Shown: one piece after another, positions 28,011-35,583 of the stretch
Layout: each line of letters begins with the position of its first letter
Numbering within the stretch: the stretch's first letter is position 1
Assembly: GCF_030718935.1 (NCBI RefSeq)
Contig: NZ_CP132194.1
Span: 1,054,001-1,118,000 of the forward strand
Length of the DNA: 64,000 nucleotides
Direction: 5' to 3'
Origin: Psychrobacter sp. M13
GTDB lineage: Bacteria; Pseudomonadota; Gammaproteobacteria; Pseudomonadales; Moraxellaceae
The notes under the pieces: model-generated
What the model was told of the DNA's origin: nothing
The model's database searches: none
The model's input: only the letters and a program-made list of their open reading frames with translations
Program-made: the position numbers and the translations under genes

Positions 28011-28080
28011 GCGTAGGGTGCGTTCCACACACCGATATCGAAATTACGAATAACAAATGGTGCGCTGGAGGGCACCCTAC
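28011..28080. repeat. GTAGGGTGCG...GCACCCTAC inverted-repeat element
   Basis: A 70-bp segment starts GCGTAGGGTGCG and ends GCACCCTAC, with nested internal pairs (CACACACCG and AATGGTGCG). Elements of this type are common dispersed repeats in gamma-proteobacterial intergenic DNA. A half copy is at 5924. It lies between convergent metS and tgt. Confidence 0.7.
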
Positions 28081-28143
28081 AAAAGCTAAAAGAGTTAAAC
28101 TTTCAATTGCACGTTTTTAGTTTTGATCTAAATAATGTTGCAG

Positions 28144-29331
<1,188 letters not shown>

Positions 29332-29410
29332 TTATACCATTGCTAGATGATTTTTGTGAGTTGAATAGTTTTTGTGAGACGCTTATTAGTAACTTGTCAG
29401 TTTAGCTCCT

Positions 29411-29469
29411 AGTTTTAAGCGACTAGTGCTGAGCACAGCAGTTTTAAGTATAGTAGTGTTGAGCATGGC
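29411..29469. repeat. Two degenerate tandem repeats of about 30 bp
   Basis: AGTTTTAAGCGACTAGTGCTGAG... (29411-29439) is followed by AGTTTTAAGTATAGTAGTGTTGAG... (29440-29469). They differ by several substitutions and one indel. They lie between the divergent tgt and SOUL genes. Nothing else is evident in this 274-bp gap. Confidence 0.6.
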
Positions 29470-29569
29470 AGAGCTATACCTATACTTAAAAGACACAGAC
29501 AGTAAGACTGCAAAATTGCTAAAGTGAGATTTAGATAAATGATTATATAAATAACGGCAAGGACAAGCT

Positions 29570-30217
29570 ATGAAAGTTGGTGTTTATTTATTAGTAGGCA
29601 GTTTATTAACCTTACCAGGAGTGGCTATGGCTACTGAAGAACCCAAGTATACGGTATTGAATCAAGTAGATGATTTTGAGCTGCGTCGCTATGATCCGCA
29701 AATTGTGGCACAAACGTGGGTGTCAGGCAGTCAAAAGCAAGCGGGTAATAGAGGCTTTAGAATACTAGCCGATTATATCTTCGGTAATAATACCGCGCCT
29801 AGTGGTGAGAGTAGTAAGATCAGCATGACGTCACCTGTCAAAATGCAGCCCCAAAGGGCCGATAGTGATAAGTCACAAAAGATAGCTATGACCTCTCCTG
29901 TAGCCATGCAAGAGCAAGATGGTAAGTGGCGAGTTAGGTTTGTCATGCCAAGTAAATATACGATGCAGACATTGCCAACGCCTAACAACGCTGAGGTTAG
30001 TATTATTGAAGTACCCATGCAGACTTACGGCGTGATTAAGTTTTCAGGGCTTACAGGTGAGCAAAAAGTCGCGGAGAAGACTCAAGCGCTAAAAAATTGG
30101 ATGCAAGGTCAAAATTTAAAGATAATAGGGGATGCTGAGATGGCACGTTACAATCCGCCATGGACATTGCCCTTTATGCGCCGCAATGAAGTTATGATTG
30201 AGTATCAAGCTAATTAA
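29570..30217 (+). CDS. SOUL-family heme-binding protein, exported
   Basis: A 215-residue protein with an N-terminal signal peptide (VYLLVGSLLTLPGVAMA, cleavage near residue 21), so it is predicted periplasmic. The SOUL domain is recognised from YTVLNQVDDFELRRYDPQIV, FRILADYIFGNN, the twin motifs KISMTSPVKMQ and KIAMTSPVAMQ, WRVRFVMPSKYT and the C-terminal RYNPPWTLPFMRRNEVMI. The family binds heme or tetrapyrroles; bacterial roles are mostly unknown. AAGGA precedes the ATG. It shares a bidirectional terminator with the convergent asd gene. Confidence 0.88.
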   Translation: MKVGVYLLVGSLLTLPGVAMATEEPKYTVLNQVDDFELRRYDPQIVAQTWVSGSQKQAGNRGFRILADYIFGNNTAPSGESSKISMTSPVKMQPQRADSDKSQKIAMTSPVAMQEQDGKWRVRFVMPSKYTMQTLPTPNNAEVSIIEVPMQTYGVIKFSGLTGEQKVAEKTQALKNWMQGQNLKIIGDAEMARYNPPWTLPFMRRNEVMIEYQAN

Positions 30218-30243
30218 TAATAATGACGGTGATGATTACCCAT

Positions 30244-30271
30244 AAAAAAGACAGCCTAGGCTGTCTTTTTT
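30244..30271. terminator. Bidirectional terminator between the SOUL gene and asd
   Basis: The palindrome AAAAAAGACAGCC / GGCTGTCTTTTTT has an almost closed loop, with A and T tracts on both sides. It serves both convergent genes. Confidence 0.92.
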
Positions 30272-30304
30272 AGTCTCGCTATTCACTAGAGTCTTTATAA
30301 GCTA

Positions 30305-31438
30305 CTAGCTGTTTTGCTCACGGATGATGTTTAGCATACGACGCAAGGGTTCAGCTGCGCCCCATAATAGCTGATCGCCGACAGTAAACGCCCCTAGATA
30401 TTCAGGACCCATATTTAGTTTACGTAGACGACCAACAGCTACTGTCAAAGTGCCAGTGACCGCGACTGGCGTTAGGCGCTGTATAGTCGCCTGCTTATCA
30501 TCTTCAACCACGTCTAACCACTGATTACCACTGTTTTTTAGCGCCGCTTCAATCTCGCTCAATGGAATATCTTTTTTGAGCTTGATAGTAAGCCCTTGTG
30601 CATGACAGCGCATAGCACCAATACGCACACACATCCCGTCGATAGCAATCGTGTTATCAGCATTATTACCTAAGATTTTATTAGTCTCAACGCCGCCCTT
30701 CCATTCCTCTTTTGACTGCTTATTATCTAATTGAACATCGATATAAGGAATTAAGCTACCTGCTAATGGCACACCAAAATACTGCTGCGGAAAGTCCGCT
30801 GAGCGCTGAGTAGCAGCGATCTTTTTATCAATCTCAAGGATAGCGCTTGCAGGATCAGCCAGCTCATCGGCAACCGCGTCACGCAACACACCCATACCTT
30901 CGATCAGCTCCCGCATATTGTTCGCGCCTGAGCCACTAGCCGCTTGATATGTCATCGCGCTGACCCACTCAACCCAGCCTCTATTGAACAGCTCACCAAT
31001 TGCCATTAGCATGAGCGATACTGTACAGTTGCCACCGATGAAGTCTTTGGTGCCACCCGCTAATGCTTTATCAATGACTAAACGGTTCACTGGATCAAGA
31101 ATAATAACGCTATCATCTTGCATACGTAAAGTACTGGCAGCATCAATCCAATAGCCGCTCCAACCGCTATCGCGCAATGGCTGATGTACCTTTTGAGTAT
31201 AGTCGCCACCTTGGCAAGTAATAATCACATCACAAGCAGCTAGAGCGTCGATATCATGAGCGTCTTTTAATTGACCAGCGTCAATATCATCAAAGCTTGG
31301 CGCATCGCCGCCAGCATTACTGGTCGAGAAGAACACTGGGGTAATACCAGCGAAGTCTTTTTCGTCACGCATACGCTGTACAAGTACCGAACCGACCATA
31401 CCGCGCCAGCCGACCAAACCTACTGTCAAGTTGCTCAT
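30305..31438 (-). CDS. asd: Aspartate-semialdehyde dehydrogenase
   Basis: Reduces aspartyl phosphate to the semialdehyde, feeding diaminopimelate/lysine, threonine and methionine synthesis. The 377-residue protein has the NADP-binding start [14 protein letters not shown], the catalytic Cys138 in GGNCTVSLM and the substrate and histidine region [16 protein letters not shown]. This is the proteobacterial Asd type, of about 370 residues. AAGGA precedes the ATG by about 9 nt. No riboswitch was recognised in its leader. Confidence 0.95.
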   Translation of the reverse strand: MSNLTVGLVGWRGMVGSVLVQRMRDEKDFAGITPVFFSTSNAGGDAPSFDDIDAGQLKDAHDIDALAACDVIITCQGGDYTQKVHQPLRDSGWSGYWIDAASTLRMQDDSVIILDPVNRLVIDKALAGGTKDFIGGNCTVSLMLMAIGELFNRGWVEWVSAMTYQAASGSGANNMRELIEGMGVLRDAVADELADPASAILEIDKKIAATQRSADFPQQYFGVPLAGSLIPYIDVQLDNKQSKEEWKGGVETNKILGNNADNTIAIDGMCVRIGAMRCHAQGLTIKLKKDIPLSEIEAALKNSGNQWLDVVEDDKQATIQRLTPVAVTGTLTVAVGRLRKLNMGPEYLGAFTVGDQLLWGAAEPLRRMLNIIREQNS

Positions 31439-31576
31439 CAGATGTAATCCTTATTTACTGTTGTTTATTGCCAAACTATTTGCTATAAAGTCAACCAGTA
31501 ACAATGCCGTGAATAGCCTTAAAAAGCAAGACGTTTACGAATAATTTCTAACATTTTTAGTCATAAATTAGTTTGA

Positions 31577-31611
31577 TAGCTATTAACTTTTAATTATTTA
31601 TTTAATAGCTA
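31577..31611. repeat. Perfect 10-bp inverted repeat
   Basis: TAGCTATTAA and TTAATAGCTA are separated by 15 nt in the divergent region between asd and the gene at 31710. It could be an operator or a transcript hairpin. No T tract follows. Confidence 0.45.
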
Positions 31612-31709
31612 CACAATAAAGCGCTAACATCGTGCACAATAGATCTTAAAATTATAATATTTTACTATTAGCTTTTTGCTACTACTTCAATAACGGGTTC
31701 ATAAATCTC

Positions 31710-32885
31710 ATGGATTTTATTTTTATATATTATGCTGTGCAGCTACTGGCAGGATTTGTGATTTTTGTCACCATTTGGGGCTGGATACGCTTAGATAACT
31801 GGTGGGTGCGAGCGGTTGAATTCCCTCGTATTCAAATACTGGTACTGGGTGCTAGCGCTTGGCTTTGCATGTTGCTTTTTGGGCCGTTAGTTTCTGGATT
31901 AGAGTGGCAAGCTAAAGAGTGGACATTGTTCGTCGCCCTTAGCGTCTCGTTAGGCTTTCAGCTGCGTATGGTATTGCCTTATACGCGACTGTGGAAAAAA
32001 GAGGTACAAGAAGCTAAAGTCAAAGCGGATGGCGATAGCACTCATCAGCTCAAAATCATGGTCTCAAACGTACTAACCCCTAACAATGAGACTCAAAAAC
32101 TCATCGATTTAGTCAATGAACAGCAGCCTGATATTTTGATTACCCTTGAGAGTGATAAAAAGTGGGAGCAAGCGCTAAGCGTCATTGAAGCTGATTATCC
32201 TTATACGGTCAAAGTGCCTTTAGACAATCTATACGGCATGCATCTATACTCTAAGCTTGAGCTTATAGATCCTCAGGTTAAGTATCTAATGATCGATGAT
32301 ATCCCCTCTATTCATAGTCAAATGCGCTTGCCAAGTGGCCGAGTCATTTGGCTATATTGTCTGCATCCGATGCCGCCAAGTCCAACTGAAGCTGATAAGT
32401 CAACGACTCGTGATGCTGAGCTGCTAATGGTCGGGCGTCATATCTATGATAATGATCAGACTGCGATTTTAGCGGGCGACTTGAATGATGTGGCGTGGTC
32501 AAAGACGACGCGGCGTTTTCAGCGTATCTCAGGCCTACTTGATCCACGTATTGGCCGCCATTTTATCAATACCTTTCATGTTAAGTATCCGTTCTTGCGC
32601 TGGGCACTTGACCATATCTTCCATAGTGCCTGCTTTACGGTAGTGGATATCAAACGCATGCCATCAATCGGTTCTGATCATTTTCCTGTATTAACTACCT
32701 TGCAGTACGAGCCTGAAGAGATTAGGCAACAGGAGCAAAACGCGCCGACAAAAGATGCAGAGGACATTAAAGAGACGGAGAATAAAATTAAGGAGGGCAA
32801 AAAGGAAGGTCGTAAGGTTTCTAAAGAGCATGCAGAGGAGACTATAAAAAGGGGTCAACAAGACGCTAACTGTAAATCTGCTTAA
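31710..32885 (+). CDS. Endonuclease/exonuclease/phosphatase-family membrane protein
   Basis: A 391-residue protein. Its N-terminal part (about 1-95) has three hydrophobic segments. It is followed by an EEP (DNase I-like) domain from about residue 108 (LKIMVSNVLTPNNETQKLID). Conserved points are the metal-binding Glu in ILITLESDKKWEQAL, the AILAGDLNDVAWS motif, ALDHIFHS and the C-terminal SIGSDHFPVLTTL. These residues suggest an active phosphodiesterase or phosphatase; the substrate is unknown. The C-terminal 50 residues are highly charged (KEGKKEGRKVSKEH) and probably disordered. The start lacks a strong ribosome-binding site. Confidence 0.82.
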   Translation: MDFIFIYYAVQLLAGFVIFVTIWGWIRLDNWWVRAVEFPRIQILVLGASAWLCMLLFGPLVSGLEWQAKEWTLFVALSVSLGFQLRMVLPYTRLWKKEVQEAKVKADGDSTHQLKIMVSNVLTPNNETQKLIDLVNEQQPDILITLESDKKWEQALSVIEADYPYTVKVPLDNLYGMHLYSKLELIDPQVKYLMIDDIPSIHSQMRLPSGRVIWLYCLHPMPPSPTEADKSTTRDAELLMVGRHIYDNDQTAILAGDLNDVAWSKTTRRFQRISGLLDPRIGRHFINTFHVKYPFLRWALDHIFHSACFTVVDIKRMPSIGSDHFPVLTTLQYEPEEIRQQEQNAPTKDAEDIKETENKIKEGKKEGRKVSKEHAEETIKRGQQDANCKSA

Positions 32886-32929
32886 GCAATGCATTAGCAC
32901 TTTATTATGAATGATCTATATGACTTGAT

Positions 32930-32947
32930 TGTAAGCAAAAGCGTACA
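32930..32947 (+). promoter_or_regulatory. Candidate GacA/UvrY upstream activating sequence
   Basis: TGTAAG-CAAAAG-CGTACA matches the published GacA box TGTAAG-N6-CTTACA at 11 of the 12 defined positions. Its centre lies about 65 bp before the predicted start of the candidate RNA at 33004. The biological assignment is inference. Confidence 0.5.
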
Positions 32948-32991
32948 GACAAAGGGGTCTTTAGCGTCTAGGTGAGTAGGAGTGATTGATC

Positions 32992-32997
32992 TATAAT
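32992..32997 (+). promoter_or_regulatory. Candidate -10 element (TATAAT) of the small RNA
   Basis: A perfect TATAAT with no good -35 hexamer at 16-18 bp spacing, as expected for an activator-dependent promoter. It is followed seven bases later by the predicted transcript start. Confidence 0.45.
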
Positions 32998-33003
32998 ACC
33001 TCC

Positions 33004-33159
33004 TATCAGCACAAGGAGCGTTAAGGATAACGTGTTGAGGCGTTGGCAGCATTAGCTAAGCTTACGTTTATGACTTAGGATAAGTCAGCAAGGATGAGAT
33101 AATAATTATACGATAAACTGCCTAAAACCCAAACCTATTGCCCAAGGTTTGGGTTTTTT
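33004..33159 (+). ncRNA. Candidate Csr/Rsm-type CsrA-sequestering small RNA
   Basis: About 155 nt without a credible open frame and ending in an intrinsic terminator. Four GGA motifs with CsrA-like context occur: ACAAGGA (GGA at 33015), TTAAGGATAA (33025), CTTAGGATAAG (33078) and GCAAGGATG (33092). Two sit in the loops of perfect small hairpins: CGTTA-AGGA-TAACG at 33019-33032 and TGACTTA-GGA-TAAGTCA at 33071-33087. GGA in hairpin loops, a GacA box and a terminator are the hallmarks of RsmX/Y/Z and CsrB. The 5' end is predicted only. The alternative is a leader, or the 3' region of the upstream gene. Neither csrA nor a gacA-type gene lies in this window. Confidence 0.5.
33124..33159 (+). terminator. 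Strong intrinsic terminator
   Basis: A perfect 13-bp stem (AAAACCCAAACCT / AGGTTTGGGTTTT) closes an 8-nt loop and is followed by six T. It ends the candidate small RNA. It could also terminate transcripts from the gene ending at 32885, about 240 bp upstream. Confidence 0.92.
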
Positions 33160-33305
33160 CTTATCGATTGGTTTTATGATTGTGCTAAGTGTGGCATATC
33201 TAAAGCAGGTAACAATACTATTTAAAGGTTGGTAATATTGGATAATTATAAAGCTCTAAACAATTGCTTAAATTGGTTTTATACCTTAGAGTAAAAGCTT
33301 ATGAG

Positions 33306-33359
33306 CTAATTGTATTTTCTAAGCCAACTGTATTTTCTAAGTTAACTGCACTTTGTAAG
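33306..33359 (+). repeat. Three tandem 18-bp repeats in a lipoprotein leader
   Basis: CTAATTGTATTTTCTAAG, CCAACTGTATTTTCTAAG and TTAACTGCACTTTGTAAG occupy 33306-33323, 33324-33341 and 33342-33359. They sit just before the ribosome-binding site of the lipoprotein gene. The period of 18 keeps an upstream frame open, which would falsely extend that gene to 33264. Confidence 0.85.
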
Positions 33360-33380
33360 CTGACCATCATTGGAGTCGTA

Positions 33381-34007
33381 ATGAAAACAGACTTTTTATC
33401 ATTTTTAAAGCCAGTGACGAGGTCAACCTTACTACCCACACTATTATCCCTATCAGTAATAGGGTTGAGCGCTTGCGGTGGTTTTGATGACTTGGATGCG
33501 GCAAGAGCGGCAGGTGCTGGTATTGGCAGTACAGTGACCAATCCAAATCAACCTGTTGATCCAGAGATACAAAGCAATTGGCGTTATTCCTCTAGTGAAA
33601 CTGATGATACTATCTTTTCAGTAACTGCCAATAATAATGCGATTAATAGCTTTATAGAACCTAATACTAATCTTCGAGCTATACCAAGAGTTGAGCTTAA
33701 AAAACAACTGGTAAATAACTTTATTGTAGAGTCAGTCAGTATAATTGCAGGTGGGGCAGTGGTTTGCTTGCCTTCTTGCGATGTGCGTATTCGTTTTGAT
33801 AATCAATTTGCTATTTATCGGATGCAAGATAGCGGAGATGGTATTCTCAAACCTGCTAATAGTAATATTGAAGCTGCTTTATTTAGCAAATTCACTACCT
33901 CAAATAAAGCGATAGTGAGCCTACCTATCGTTGGCTTTGGCAATGCATTTGATGCAGAGTTTGATTTGCGCAACTATGATCCCAATCAGATGTCTATATC
34001 ACGATAA
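33381..34007 (+). CDS. Lipoprotein of unknown function
   Basis: A 208-residue protein that I do not recognise. The N-terminus is a lipoprotein signal peptide: MKTDFLSFLKPVTRS, a hydrophobic stretch, then the lipobox LSAC followed by Gly-Gly. It should be exported and lipidated. The mature part begins with an Ala/Gly/Asp-rich linker and then looks beta-rich. It contains one Cys pair (VVCLPSCDVRIRF) likely to form a disulfide. I place the start at 33381 because GGAG lies 5 nt upstream and the signal peptide then begins at once. It converges on surA with a shared terminator. Confidence 0.75.
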   Translation: MKTDFLSFLKPVTRSTLLPTLLSLSVIGLSACGGFDDLDAARAAGAGIGSTVTNPNQPVDPEIQSNWRYSSSETDDTIFSVTANNNAINSFIEPNTNLRAIPRVELKKQLVNNFIVESVSIIAGGAVVCLPSCDVRIRFDNQFAIYRMQDSGDGILKPANSNIEAALFSKFTTSNKAIVSLPIVGFGNAFDAEFDLRNYDPNQMSISR

Positions 34008-34036
34008 TTTGTGATAAAGTCGCAGTTTTTTAGTGC

Positions 34037-34073
34037 AAAAAAAATGGCCTATCTATTAGATAAGCCGTTTTTT
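34037..34073. terminator. Bidirectional terminator between the lipoprotein gene and surA
   Basis: The stem AAAAAATGGCCTATCT / AGATAAGCCGTTTTTT has two mismatched positions and a 3-nt loop, with A and T tracts on both sides. Confidence 0.8.
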
Positions 34074-34096
34074 ATTGAGCGCTTCTACATTGTTAT

Positions 34097-35506
34097 TTAT
34101 TCGAGCACTTGAATGTAGGAGCTGGCGCGTAGCTCTTGCAGCCAATCCTCTTGAGCTTGCGGCGCTAGTCGCTGATACAATGCCTGACGAGCCATATCAC
34201 GACGGTATTCATCGCTAGCATCATATTGACGCTCATCGACTACTTTTAAGATATGCCAGCCGAATTGAGTTTTGAATGGCGCTGAATAATCACCAACGCT
34301 CGTGTTTTTCATTGTCGCCTCAAAAGGTCCGACCATATCTTGCTCGCTGACCCATTCCAGATCACCACCGCGCCCTGCTGAGCCTGGATCATCTGAATAA
34401 GTAGAGGCCAATCCTGCAAAGTCAGCGCCTTGACGCAGTTGTTCATATAGGTCATTAATCTTTTGCTCCGCTAGCGCATCCGTCTGCAAGTCATCTACTT
34501 TGACTAGGATGTGACTGGCACGCCACTGCGGTACGATCATTTTGTCGCTAGACTTTTTGTTCGCAAGCTTAATGATATCTATGCCCTCAGGCGTCACCAA
34601 TGGCGCGCTGACTGCGCCAACGTCAAGCTTAGTGATCTCGCTCGATAGCTCAGTCGGTAGCGATGCGGCTTTATGGTAGCCCATATCGCCACCTTGTATA
34701 TTAATAGCATAGCTGCTTTGTACAGCCGCTATAGCAGCGGCTACGTCGACATTGGGCGCTTGCAGACGACTACGTAAAGTTTGAGCTACTGCTAGAGCTT
34801 CATCGCGCTGAGCTTGCGATAGACGACTATAATCATCTATGTATGGCACACGCACATGAATGGTTTGATACTCACTTTGGTTCAAGCGTTTAGCTTCAGG
34901 AGAGGCTAAAAATGAATCAACATCTTGCTCGCTGATACGCACCCGACTACCCACTTGACGCTGCTGCAAAGACTGAATAGCGGAGTCTTCAATCAGCTGC
35001 GCACGTAAAGCGGCATAACTGCCAGGTTGCTCGGCATCTAAGCGTTGTTGCAGGGCGGCAAGGCTATTGACACCTTCGCTTTGCCCAATTTGTGCTAAGC
35101 GCTGATTGATGGCTGCTTCGTCAGGCTTAACGCCAGCACGGTTGGCTAATGACAACTGCAACTCACGCAATATCAGCGCGTTAAGTACCTCAGATTGTAG
35201 CTGCGCTGAATTAGCTAAGGGTTGGCCTGCCGCTGTAGCGCGTGCTTGCGTCTGTTCTATAGCCTCGATTAAGTCGCTCTTTAAGATAGCGTTGTCATTA
35301 ACCAGAGCAATAATACCATCGGTGCTAGTAGCCGCGCTCAGACGATTGGCTGTATTTTGCGCCATAGCACTGTTATTTGTGGTGGCATCGGCCTGATTAT
35401 TCACCGTTGCCGCTTGAGCATTGACGCCCAAAAATAAGCAAGCACTACCAGCACTCATGGCGATCAGTACAGCACGACTAGTCTGACGTAAAGAAAAAAT
35501 ACTCAT
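34097..35506 (-). CDS. surA: Periplasmic chaperone and peptidyl-prolyl isomerase SurA
   Basis: Escorts unfolded outer-membrane proteins, including LptD, to BamA. The 469-residue protein has a signal peptide ending near VNAQA. An N-terminal chaperone domain follows (from IIALVNDNAILKSDLIEAI). Two parvulin domains follow; the second is clear (WRASHILVKVDDLQTDAL, ADFAGLASTYSDDPGSAGRG, GWHILKVVDERQ). The first is more divergent. A C-terminal helix returns to the chaperone core. AAGGA lies 5 nt before the ATG. It is 47 bp downstream of lptD, the standard lptD-surA order. Confidence 0.93.
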   Translation of the reverse strand: MSIFSLRQTSRAVLIAMSAGSACLFLGVNAQAATVNNQADATTNNSAMAQNTANRLSAATSTDGIIALVNDNAILKSDLIEAIEQTQARATAAGQPLANSAQLQSEVLNALILRELQLSLANRAGVKPDEAAINQRLAQIGQSEGVNSLAALQQRLDAEQPGSYAALRAQLIEDSAIQSLQQRQVGSRVRISEQDVDSFLASPEAKRLNQSEYQTIHVRVPYIDDYSRLSQAQRDEALAVAQTLRSRLQAPNVDVAAAIAAVQSSYAINIQGGDMGYHKAASLPTELSSEITKLDVGAVSAPLVTPEGIDIIKLANKKSSDKMIVPQWRASHILVKVDDLQTDALAEQKINDLYEQLRQGADFAGLASTYSDDPGSAGRGGDLEWVSEQDMVGPFEATMKNTSVGDYSAPFKTQFGWHILKVVDERQYDASDEYRRDMARQALYQRLAPQAQEDWLQELRASSYIQVLE

Positions 35507-35583
35507 AATGTTCCTTATTATTGTGATCTTAAAATAGGATGATTTAACGGCATATGTTATTTAATAATAGTTTTTGATAATCA

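Noticed and set aside
31439..31709. Lysine riboswitch in the asd leader
   Set aside because: The leader is short and AT-rich and shows none of the conserved lysine-riboswitch core sequences.
32907..32972. 21-codon frame overlapping the candidate activator box
   Set aside because: Very short, no ribosome-binding site, no recognisable peptide.
33004..33159. Reading the candidate RNA as 6S, 4.5S or tmRNA
   Set aside because: The conserved cores of those RNAs are absent. The GGA-loop hairpins and the terminator fit the Csr/Rsm type better.
33264..33380. N-terminal extension of the lipoprotein gene
   Set aside because: The extension is coded by 18-bp tandem repeats. A signal peptide with ribosome-binding site begins at 33381.
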